64,000 nucleotides of DNA from Streptomyces olivochromogenes (lineage in GTDB: Bacteria > Actinomycetota > Actinomycetes > Streptomycetales > Streptomycetaceae): contig NZ_KQ948451.1 of the NCBI RefSeq assembly GCF_001514115.1, positions 1,076,109 to 1,140,108 of the forward strand, written 5' to 3'. Under the pieces are notes generated by a model that saw only the letters and a program-made list of their open reading frames with translations, searched no databases and was not told the DNA's origin. Below are positions 27,398 to 35,086 of the stretch, one piece after another (within the stretch, counting starts at the first letter, position 1; each line of letters starts with the position of its first letter). The translations under genes and the position numbers were made by a program.

Positions 27398-28291
27398 GTG
27401 TACGACCCCTCCCAGCTGCGTACCTTCCTCGCGGTGGCCCAGACCCTGAGCTTCACGCAGGCCGCACGGCGGCTCGGGCTGCGCCAGTCGACCGTCAGCC
27501 AGCACGTACGCCGCCTGGAGGACGCGGTGGGACGGCAACTGTTCTCGCGGGACACGCACTCCGTGGAGCTCACCGAGGACGGCGAGGCGATGCTCGGCTT
27601 CGCGCGCCGCATCCTGGCGGTGCACGAGCAGGCGACCGCCTTCTTCACGGGTACCCGGCTGCGTGGCCGGCTGCGCTTCGGCGCCTCCGAGGACTTCGTG
27701 CTGACCCGGCTCCCGGAGATCCTGGAGGGCTTCCGGTACGACCATCCGGAGGTGGACCTGGAGCTGACGGTCGAGCTGTCCGGCACGCTGCACGAACAGC
27801 TCGCGGCGGGCAGGCTGGACCTGGTGCTGGCGAAGCGGCGGCCCGAGGACCCGCGCGGCGAGCTGGTCTGGCACGACCGCCTGGTGTGGATCGGCGCGGA
27901 ACGCCTGCGGCTCGACCCCGACCGTCCGGTCCCCCTGATCGTCTACCCGCCCCCGGGCATCACCCGCGCCCTCGCCTTCGAAGCCCTGGAGCGCCAGGGC
28001 CGCGCGTGGCGCATCGCCTGCACCAGCGGCAGTCTGAACGCCCTCGTCGCGGCGGCCCGCGCGGGCCTCGGCGTGATGGCCCACTCGCGCGGGCTGATCC
28101 CCCCGGGCCTCGTCCGCGTCCCCGACCGCGCGGGCCTGCCGGAACTGGGCGAGGTCGACTTCGTCCTGGTGCACGGGCAGCGGCGGACGTCCGCGCAGGG
28201 GGCGGCGGACGCCCTCGCGTCCGCGATCCTGGGAGGCGGGGACCGGCTGCTCGGGGGCGGCGGGCCTAGCGGGTCGGTCTCGCGTACGTGA
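27398..28291 (+). CDS. LysR-family transcriptional regulator
   Basis: The 297-residue protein has an N-terminal HTH (QLRTFLAVAQTLSFTQAARRLGLRQSTVSQHVRRLEDAVGRQLFSR, residues 6-52) and a type-2 periplasmic-binding effector domain (RLRFGASEDFVLTRLPEILEGF from about residue 90). The GTG at 27398 directly follows the palindrome at 27372-27386. Divergent placement makes the BASS transporter its likely target. Its C-terminal end overlaps the convergent Lrp gene by 26 bp. Confidence 0.9.
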   Translation: MYDPSQLRTFLAVAQTLSFTQAARRLGLRQSTVSQHVRRLEDAVGRQLFSRDTHSVELTEDGEAMLGFARRILAVHEQATAFFTGTRLRGRLRFGASEDFVLTRLPEILEGFRYDHPEVDLELTVELSGTLHEQLAAGRLDLVLAKRRPEDPRGELVWHDRLVWIGAERLRLDPDRPVPLIVYPPPGITRALAFEALERQGRAWRIACTSGSLNALVAAARAGLGVMAHSRGLIPPGLVRVPDRAGLPELGEVDFVLVHGQRRTSAQGAADALASAILGGGDRLLGGGGPSGSVSRT

Positions 28292-29246
28292 GTTGCTTGA
28301 TGCGGCGCAGGAACGGGGTCGTCTCGACGTGCTGGACCCCTTCGAGGGTGCCGAGGCGGCCGCTCAGGTAGGCGTAGAGGCCCGCCGTGTCACGGGCGAC
28401 GGCGGTGACGACGATGTTGGAGGGACCGGCCGTCGCCGCGGCGAAGGCGATCTCGTCGTGGGTGGCGAGGGCCTCTCCGACGGAGTGCAGGGCTGCCGGG
28501 GCCGCGGTGATCCACAGGACGGCGGCGCAGGCGTAGCCGAGGGTCTCGGCGTGGTACTCGACGTCGACGTACACGGCGCCGGAGGCGAGAAGTGCGGCGA
28601 GGCGGCGCTTGACGACGGACTCGGAACGGCCGGTGGCGCGCTGGAGTTCCGGATAGGTGGCGCGTCCGTCGCGTTCGAGCGCGGCGACCAGCGGCTCGTC
28701 CTCGGGGTCGATCCGGACGGGCCCCGAGGGGTCGGGCAGTCGCGGCCGCAGCGCGGCGATCTGCTCGTCCGTCAGTGCGTCGAACCTGCTGATCCAGCCC
28801 GTCGGACCGCCGAAGAAGCGGTTCAGGATCTGGTGGGCGCGGATCTCCATGATGCTCGGGGTGCGCGGCAACTTGCCGAGCAGCAGGTCGTCGTGGTCGC
28901 CGGGGCTGCGCGGCCGGGTCATGCAGACCACCTCGGTGCCGCCCGAGGCCAGTCCGATCCACGCGGTGTCCGGCCGCTTGGCCAGCGCCTCGGCGATCGT
29001 CTCCGCGCTGTCGGGCGCGCAGCGCAGCCGTAGCATCCACTGGCTCTGGCCGAGCCGTTCGGCGTCGCGCACCGCGACCACCCGCAGGCCGCCCTCGGCG
29101 GAGAGTCTGCGGAAGCGGCGCGCGATGGTCTGGTCGGAGACGCCCAGCACCGCCGCGATCCGGCTGAAGGGCGCGCGGGCGTCCAGTTCCAGCGCGGCCA
29201 CCAGTTGCAGATCGAGCTTGTCGAAGGTGTGGGATTCCATCTCCAT
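28266..29246 (-). CDS. Lrp/AsnC-family regulator with two HTH-RAM units
   Basis: The 326-residue protein is twice the usual Lrp length. The first unit has an HTH at residues about 9-55 (FDKLDLQLVAALELDARAPFSRIAAVLGVSDQTIARRFRRL) and a ligand-sensing domain. A second HTH comes near residue 182 (DEPLVAALERDGRATYPELQRATGRSESVVKRRLAALL) with its own ligand domain. Such double proteins are common in actinomycetes. Two ATG codons (29244-29246 and 29238-29240) could start it. It is divergent from an EmrB-type efflux pump and probably controls it. Confidence 0.9.
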   Translation of the reverse strand: MEMESHTFDKLDLQLVAALELDARAPFSRIAAVLGVSDQTIARRFRRLSAEGGLRVVAVRDAERLGQSQWMLRLRCAPDSAETIAEALAKRPDTAWIGLASGGTEVVCMTRPRSPGDHDDLLLGKLPRTPSIMEIRAHQILNRFFGGPTGWISRFDALTDEQIAALRPRLPDPSGPVRIDPEDEPLVAALERDGRATYPELQRATGRSESVVKRRLAALLASGAVYVDVEYHAETLGYACAAVLWITAAPAALHSVGEALATHDEIAFAAATAGPSNIVVTAVARDTAGLYAYLSGRLGTLEGVQHVETTPFLRRIKQLTYARPTR

Positions 29247-29367
29247 GGGGGCCGTCCTTGTCGGATTCCGGCGATCCGGCGCCTGAGGCCACCGCGATCA
29301 CCCCTCGGGAGCTCATCGTACGGAGGCATTCGCATCCGCGGCACGGGGTTCTGGAGGAGTTGAGGAC

Positions 29368-30852
29368 ATGCGTACATGGGGGCCGCTCACGGCGGTGTGC
29401 CTGGGGACGTTCATGTTGTTGCTGGACGTGACGATCGCGGTCGTCGCGCTGCCGGACATGGCACGGGCGCTGCACGCGTCGCTGAGTGATCTGCAGTGGG
29501 TGATCGACGGGTACGCGCTCGCGCTCGCCGCGCTGCTGCTGGGAGTGGGGGCCGCCGCCGACATCCTGGGACGGCGCCGGGTGCACGTGGCGGGCGTGGT
29601 GCTGTTCGCGGTGGCGTCGCTGCTGTGCGGGCTGGCGTCCGGGCCCGGGATGCTGGTGGCCGCGCGTGGGCTGCAGGGGGTGGGCGCGGCGGCGATGTTC
29701 GCGACGACCCTGCCGCTGCTCGGCTCGGTCTACCAGGGGCGGCAGCGGTCGACGGCGCTCGGGGTGTGGGGCGCGGTCAGCGGCGGCGCGGCGGCGGTCG
29801 GGCCGGTGCTCGGCGGGCTGCTCACCGAGGGGCCGGGCTGGCGGTGGATCTTCTTCGTGAACCTGCCGGTGAGCGTGGCGTCGGTGTGGCTGACGCTGCG
29901 GGTGGTGCCGGAGTCGCGCGGACCGCGGGGGATGCGCATCGACTGGGCGGGCACGGTCGCCTTCGCCTGCTTCGCGGGGGCGACGACGTACGGGGTGGTG
30001 CGGGCCGGGGCGGACGGCTGGACGTCGGGGGTGGTGACGGGCTCGTTCGGGACGGCGGCGCTGGCGCTGGTCGCGTTCGTCCTCGTCGAGCGGCGGGTCG
30101 CCCACCCGCTCCTGGACCTGTCGCTGCTGCGCAAGCCGGCGTTCGTGGGCGTGATGGCGGGCGCGCTCGCCTTCAACGGGGTGGCGTTCGGTGTGATCCC
30201 GTACCTGTCCATCTGGATGCAGACCGTGCTGGGCATGAGCCCGGTGCGCGGCGGGCTCACCCTGCTCCCGCTGACCGGCGCGACGATGGTGGTCGCGATC
30301 CTCGCAGGGAAGCTGTTGCACGGGGTTCCGGCGCGGCTGACGATAGGCGGCGGGCTGCTCCTGGTCGGCTCGGGCGCGTTCTGCCAGGCCGTGCTGGACG
30401 CGGGTACGAGCTGGACGGTGCTGGTGCCGGGCCTCGTCCTGGTCGGCATCGGCACGGGCTTGGTGTCCCCCGCCATCGCGGGCGCCGCCCTCGCCGCCGT
30501 ACCGCCGGAGCGGGCGGGCATGGCGGGCGGCGCGGTGAACACGGTCCGCCAGCTGGGGTACGCGCTCGGGGTCGCCGTCTTCGGCACGGTGCTGACCTCC
30601 CGCATGCAGGACACGCTCTCGCACGACGCGGCCCACACCCTGGCCGGCGGCGGCGCCGGGGCACTGCGCGGCCCTCTCTCCGAACACACCCTGCGGGCCG
30701 CGTTCGCCTCGGGGCTCGATACGGCGTCGGTGGCGGCGGGCGTGACGGGGATGGTCGCCGGTGCGCTGGTACTGGTGTTGGTGCGGACGCCGCGCGCTGT
30801 GACGGACACGGCCGAGGCACCGGCGGAGCGGGCGACGGCGTCCCGCGCATGA
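29368..30852 (+). CDS. MFS multidrug efflux pump, DHA2 (EmrB/QacA) family
   Basis: The 494-residue protein is predicted to have 14 transmembrane helices. Motif D1 is LLDVTIAVVALPDMARALHASLSDLQWVIDGYALALAALLL, followed by motif A-like ADILGRRRVHVAG and motif C GAVSGGAAAVGPVLGGLLTEGPGWRWIFFVNLP. GGAGGAGTTGAGG lies before the ATG. It is divergent from the double Lrp regulator and followed by a strong hairpin, so it is likely monocistronic. The substrate is unknown. Confidence 0.92.
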   Translation: MRTWGPLTAVCLGTFMLLLDVTIAVVALPDMARALHASLSDLQWVIDGYALALAALLLGVGAAADILGRRRVHVAGVVLFAVASLLCGLASGPGMLVAARGLQGVGAAAMFATTLPLLGSVYQGRQRSTALGVWGAVSGGAAAVGPVLGGLLTEGPGWRWIFFVNLPVSVASVWLTLRVVPESRGPRGMRIDWAGTVAFACFAGATTYGVVRAGADGWTSGVVTGSFGTAALALVAFVLVERRVAHPLLDLSLLRKPAFVGVMAGALAFNGVAFGVIPYLSIWMQTVLGMSPVRGGLTLLPLTGATMVVAILAGKLLHGVPARLTIGGGLLLVGSGAFCQAVLDAGTSWTVLVPGLVLVGIGTGLVSPAIAGAALAAVPPERAGMAGGAVNTVRQLGYALGVAVFGTVLTSRMQDTLSHDAAHTLAGGGAGALRGPLSEHTLRAAFASGLDTASVAAGVTGMVAGALVLVLVRTPRAVTDTAEAPAERATASRA

Positions 30853-30881
30853 CACCGGTGAGGGCCCGGTCATGACACCGG

Positions 30882-30916
30882 CGGAGCCGGTCCCGGAACC
30901 ACCGGGACCGGCTCCG
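30882..30916 (+). terminator. Strong hairpin terminator after the efflux pump gene
   Basis: CGGAGCCGGTCCCGG (30882-30896) and CCGGGACCGGCTCCG (30902-30916) form a perfect 15-bp stem with a 5-base loop, 29 bp after the stop codon. Confidence 0.85.
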
Positions 30917-31195
30917 GCGGTAGCCGCGGAGCACGGAATCGAAAATTCCGTGTCCGGTATCCGGCGCCCCGTGCCCCGTAGGAGGGTCGTACAGATTCCG
31001 TGGAGATTACGGGATCGAAACCTACGGAACCGTAAGGGATTCTGTCCGGCCCTTCCCCATGTGCGGGCATTTTCTCGGCTGACCTGTGCATATGCCGCAC
31101 ACACCCCGGCCGGCCCCTGTTCCGGCCCCCCTCCCGCCCGACGGCGCGGTGGGGTAGCTTTCACGGCGCTGTGCGGAGCGCCACTAGGAGCGGGA
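30917..31195. promoter_or_regulatory. Leader region of the acyl-CoA synthetase gene
   Basis: About 280 bp without a gene. It includes the inverted repeat CACGGAAT (30932-30939) / ATTCCGTG (30945-30952) and several further copies of TTCCGT or ACGGAA between 30979 and 31040, in a locally AT-rich stretch. This could be an operator for a lipid-responsive regulator. The ribosome site AGGAG lies at 31185-31189. Confidence 0.4.
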
Positions 31196-33022
31196 TTGCG
31201 CGAGTTCACCAACCCTCCGTCGGCGTCGGCGCCGCCGGTGGGCGGCCTGGCCGACGTCGTGTTCGACCATGCCCAGGAGGACCCGCTGCACATCGCGCTC
31301 GGCCGCAAGGACGAGCAGGGTCAATGGCGCGACGTGACGTCCGCCGAGTTCCGCGACGAGGTTCTCGCCCTTGCCAAGGGGCTGCTCGCCCAGGGGATCC
31401 GGTTCGGGGACCGCGTCGCGATCATGTGCCCCACGCGCTACGAGTGGACGCTCTTCGACTACGCATTGTGGACGATCGGCGCACAGGTCGTGCCCGTCTA
31501 TCCGACCTCCTCCGCCGAGCAGGTCTTCTGGATGCTGTACGACGCCCAGGTGTCGGCGATCATGGTGGAGCACGAGGACCACGCGATGACGATCGCCACG
31601 GTCGTCGACCGGCTGCCGCAGCTGCACAAACTGTGGCAGCTCGACGTGGGCGCCGTGCAGGAGCTGTACGAGGCGGGCGCGCACCTCGACGACGAGGTGG
31701 TGCACCGGCACCGGCGCGCGGTCACCCCGGAGTCGATCGCGACGATCATCTACACCTCGGGCACCACCGGGCGCCCCAAGGGCTGTGTCATCTCCCACGC
31801 GAACTTCATGTTCGAGGCGGACACCGTCATCGAGCGCTGGGAGCCGGTCTTCCACTCCAAGCGCGGTGACGAGGCGGCCACCCTGCTGTTCCTGCCGCTC
31901 GCCCATGTCTTCGGGCGGATGGTGCAGGTCGCCGCGGTCCGCGGGAAGGTCAAGTTCGGGCATCAGCCGCAGCTCAACGCGGCGGCGCTGCTGCCGGACC
32001 TGGCCGCGTTCAAGCCGACGTTCTTCCTCGCGGTGCCGTACATCTTCGAGAAGGTCTTCAACGCCGCCCGCCGCAAGGCCGAGAAGGAGGGCAAGTCGGG
32101 CCCGTTCGAGAAGGCCGTCGACGTCGCCGTGCGCTACGCGGACGCCGTCGAGGAGAAGGCCTGGGGCATCGGGCCCGGCCCTTCGGCGAGCCTGCGGATG
32201 CAGCACCAGTTCTTCGACAAGGTCGTCTACTCCAAGGTCCGGGGCGCCATGGGCGGCCGGGTGAGGCACGCGATGTCGGGCGGTTCGGCGATGGACCGCC
32301 GGCTCGGACTGTTCTTCGCGGGCGCCGGTGTCGTCATCTACGAGGGGTACGGGCTCACGGAATCCACGGCCGCCGCGACCGCCAACCCGCCCGAGCAGAC
32401 CCGGTTCGGCACCGTCGGCCAGGCGATCCCCGGGACCACCGTGCACATCGCGGACGACGGCGAGGTCTGGCTGCGCGGCGCGAACGTCTTCCAGGGCTAT
32501 CTGAACGACCCCAAGGCCACCGACGCCACCCTGCACGACGGCTGGCTGGCCACCGGCGACCTGGGGTCCCTCGACGAGGACGGCTATCTCACCATCACCG
32601 GGCGCAAGAAGGAGATCCTGGTGACCTCCGGCGGCAAGAGCGTCTCGCCGGGCGTCCTGGAGGAGCGTGTGCGCGACCATCCGCTGGTCGCCCAGTGCAT
32701 CGTGGTCGGCAACGACCGGCCGTACATCGCGGCGCTCGTCACCCTCGACTCCGAGGCCGTCGATCACTGGCTCCAGATGCGGGGCAAGACGCGGCTGTCC
32801 CCGTCCGACCTGGTGCGCGACCCGGACCTGGAGACCGAGGTGCGGCGGGCGGTGGTCGCCGCGAACACCCTGGTCTCGCAGGCCGAGTCGATCCGTACGT
32901 TCCGGATACTGGCGAACCAGTTCACCGAGGAGCACGGCTTGCTGACGCCTTCGCTGAAGTTGAAGCGGAAGGCGATCGAGAACGCGTACGCGACGGAGGT
33001 GGAGGCGTTGTACCGGGCGTGA
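31196..33022 (+). CDS. Long-chain fatty acid-CoA ligase (FadD-type, AMP-binding)
   Basis: The enzyme activates fatty acids with ATP and CoA. The 608-residue protein has the AMP-binding signature IIYTSGTTGRPKGCVISH (about residue 182), the YEGYGLTESTAA motif (near residue 380) and WLATGDLGSLDEDGYLTITGRKKEILVTSGGKSVSP (near residue 450), with the hinge and catalytic Lys region at the C-terminus. I chose the TTG at 31196 because AGGAG lies 6 bp upstream and the product begins MREFTNPPSASAPPVGGLADVV, as in many Streptomyces homologues. The frame is open over 100 codons further upstream, but that part is the leader region. It converges on the PQQ dehydrogenase gene. Confidence 0.93.
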   Translation: MREFTNPPSASAPPVGGLADVVFDHAQEDPLHIALGRKDEQGQWRDVTSAEFRDEVLALAKGLLAQGIRFGDRVAIMCPTRYEWTLFDYALWTIGAQVVPVYPTSSAEQVFWMLYDAQVSAIMVEHEDHAMTIATVVDRLPQLHKLWQLDVGAVQELYEAGAHLDDEVVHRHRRAVTPESIATIIYTSGTTGRPKGCVISHANFMFEADTVIERWEPVFHSKRGDEAATLLFLPLAHVFGRMVQVAAVRGKVKFGHQPQLNAAALLPDLAAFKPTFFLAVPYIFEKVFNAARRKAEKEGKSGPFEKAVDVAVRYADAVEEKAWGIGPGPSASLRMQHQFFDKVVYSKVRGAMGGRVRHAMSGGSAMDRRLGLFFAGAGVVIYEGYGLTESTAAATANPPEQTRFGTVGQAIPGTTVHIADDGEVWLRGANVFQGYLNDPKATDATLHDGWLATGDLGSLDEDGYLTITGRKKEILVTSGGKSVSPGVLEERVRDHPLVAQCIVVGNDRPYIAALVTLDSEAVDHWLQMRGKTRLSPSDLVRDPDLETEVRRAVVAANTLVSQAESIRTFRILANQFTEEHGLLTPSLKLKRKAIENAYATEVEALYRA

Positions 33023-33046
33023 GCCCGCCGCAACGCCTCGGTCCGG

Positions 33047-35074
33047 CTAGTTGATGCTCACCTTGAAGATCTTGTCCGAGCCGTCCGCCGCTCCTCCGTT
33101 GTTGTCGCAGTTGGTGGTGGAGAGCCAGAGCTGGTCGGCGCCGGGCACCTTGGTGACCGTGCGCAGGCGGCCGTAGGTGCCGACGTAGTACGCCGTCGGC
33201 GTGCCGACGTTCTCCGTGTCGCCGGTGATGGGGACGCGCCACAGCCGTTCGCCGCGCAGGGACGCCATGTAGACGACGTTGCGGACGATCGCGATGCCGC
33301 TGGGTGACGCCTCGGAGACGTTCCAGGTCGCCTTCGGGTTGGTCATCCCGGAGACACTGCAACTGCCCTCGCAGGTCGGCCAGCCGTAGTTGGCGCCCGG
33401 TTTGATGAGGTTGAGTTCGTCCTTGGAGCTGTTGCCGAACTCCGCCTCCCACAGGCGGCCGTTGCGGTCGAAGGCGAGGCCCTGCGGGTTGCGGTGCCCG
33501 TAGCTGTAGACGTAGTTGCCGAACGGGTTGCCGGGGGCGGCCTTGCCTTCCGTCGTCATCCGCAGGATCTTGCCGTTCAACGACGTCTTGTCCTGGGCCA
33601 GTTCGGGTGTCTGGGCCTCGCCGGTGGAGACGTACAGATAGCCGTCGGGACCGAAGGCGAGGCGTCCGCCGTTGTGGTAGCGGTTCTTCTTGATGCCCTG
33701 GAGGAGGACCGTGTAGTCGGTGAGGGTGCTGCCGTCGTAGGTCATGCGGACGACGCGGTTGCCCTCGGAGGCCGTGTGCATGAAGTACACGTAGTGGTTG
33801 GTGGCCCATTTCGGGTCGACGGCCACGCCCAGCAGTCCGCCCTCGCCGTTCGTGGTCACGGCGTTCGGCACGGTTCCGACCTGGGTTCTCGTGCCGTCCT
33901 TGGTGACCTTCCAGACACGGAAGTCGTCCCGCTCGGTGACCAGCGCCGTCTGCCCGTCGGGCATCCAGTACGTGCCCCAGGGGATCGTCCAGCCGCTGGA
34001 GACGGTCCCGATGGACGAGGGGACCCCGCCGTCGGTGGCGCAGGCCTTGGTCGTGAAGGTGACCGTGTTGCTCTGCGGTGACACGTTGCCGGCCGCGTCG
34101 CGCGCCACCACGTTGAGCGTGTACGGGCTGTTGCAGGCGAGCCCGGTGAGCGTGGTCGACGTAGCGGTGACGCTCTTGTAGACCGTCGTGTCGCTGCGCA
34201 CGTCGTAGCCGACGACCGCCTTGTCGTCGGTCGAGGCTCCCCAGCTCAGGTCGGCGCTGGTGGCCGTGACGTTCGACGAGGTGAGGGTGCCGGGCTTGGT
34301 GGGTGGGGTGGTGTCGGAGCTGGTCCGGGTCGTGCAGTCGACGACCGGACTGGCCTGGGAGGCGTTGCCGGCCGCGTCGCGGGCGATGACGGTGAGGTTG
34401 TAGGTGGTGTTCGGACTCAGGCCGGTGAGCACCTTGGAGGTCGCGTCGCCGGCCGCCTCGCCGAGCTTGTTGCCGTGCTCGTAGAGGTCGTACGCGGCCA
34501 CGCCGACGTTGTCCGTGGAGGCGCCCCAGGAGAGGGTGAGGGCGTCTTCGCCGATGGCCGAGCAGCTCGGCTGGCCGGGTCGAGACGGGGCCTGGGTGTC
34601 CGCCGCCGCAGCAACGCTGACGCGGTCGAGGTTGGGGCCGCCGTTCGCCGTGGTGGCGGTCGCGCGGATCTTGTTGGAACCCGCGTTGAGCTGGATGTTC
34701 ACACTCTTCGTCGCCCAGCTGTTCCAGTCGGTGGTGGCCGGGAAGGAGACTCCGGAGGCGACGCTCGTGCCGTTGACGGACAGGTCCATCGGGCGGTCGA
34801 CGCTCGTGCCGTTGGCGTAGCGCAGGGCCAGCGAGGAGGTGCCGGCCGTGGCCGCGCTCACCGTGAACTCCACGTACGAGCCGGTGATGTTGGTGTAGTC
34901 GACGAAGCCGGTGCCCGTGTAGCCGGTGTGGTTGGTGGCGACGGCGCCCTGCGAGATCGTGGCGTCCTCGGCCTGGTAGTCGGTTGCCGCCTGCGCCGCC
35001 GTGCCGGTCAGTGCGACGAGCGGCACGGCCAGGAGGAGCGAGAGGCACCAGGGCAGCGCTCTGTTGGGTTTCAT
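33047..35074 (-). CDS. Secreted PQQ-dependent sugar dehydrogenase with CBM6 and two Fn3 domains
   Basis: The 675-residue protein has a signal peptide (residues 1-29, cleavage near AQA-AT). A CBM6-like module spans residues 33-156 (DYQAEDATISQGAV...GSYVEFTVSAATAG), and two Fn3 domains span 160-250 and 257-343 with APSRPGQP and RDAAGN motifs. The soluble glucose/sorbosone dehydrogenase propeller covers about 355-672. The propeller has GEGGLLGVAVDPKW, the putative catalytic base His467 in RYHNGGRLAFGPDGYLYVSTGE, SYGHRNPQGLAFD and GANYGWPTCEG. This matches PQQ enzymes that oxidise aldoses and the AA12 pyranose dehydrogenases. It is the last gene of an operon that begins with pqqA and lies 12 bp after the giant hydrolase gene, so the cofactor and its user are encoded together. 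Electron acceptor and sugar are unknown. Confidence 0.9.
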   Translation of the reverse strand: MKPNRALPWCLSLLLAVPLVALTGTAAQAATDYQAEDATISQGAVATNHTGYTGTGFVDYTNITGSYVEFTVSAATAGTSSLALRYANGTSVDRPMDLSVNGTSVASGVSFPATTDWNSWATKSVNIQLNAGSNKIRATATTANGGPNLDRVSVAAAADTQAPSRPGQPSCSAIGEDALTLSWGASTDNVGVAAYDLYEHGNKLGEAAGDATSKVLTGLSPNTTYNLTVIARDAAGNASQASPVVDCTTRTSSDTTPPTKPGTLTSSNVTATSADLSWGASTDDKAVVGYDVRSDTTVYKSVTATSTTLTGLACNSPYTLNVVARDAAGNVSPQSNTVTFTTKACATDGGVPSSIGTVSSGWTIPWGTYWMPDGQTALVTERDDFRVWKVTKDGTRTQVGTVPNAVTTNGEGGLLGVAVDPKWATNHYVYFMHTASEGNRVVRMTYDGSTLTDYTVLLQGIKKNRYHNGGRLAFGPDGYLYVSTGEAQTPELAQDKTSLNGKILRMTTEGKAAPGNPFGNYVYSYGHRNPQGLAFDRNGRLWEAEFGNSSKDELNLIKPGANYGWPTCEGSCSVSGMTNPKATWNVSEASPSGIAIVRNVVYMASLRGERLWRVPITGDTENVGTPTAYYVGTYGRLRTVTKVPGADQLWLSTTNCDNNGGAADGSDKIFKVSIN

Positions 35075-35086
35075 GGGTTCGTCCCC

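Noticed and set aside
28390..31308. 972-codon minus-strand frame covering the Lrp gene and efflux pump region
   Set aside because: It runs antisense to a clear MFS gene and its sequence is low-complexity Arg/His/Pro-rich.
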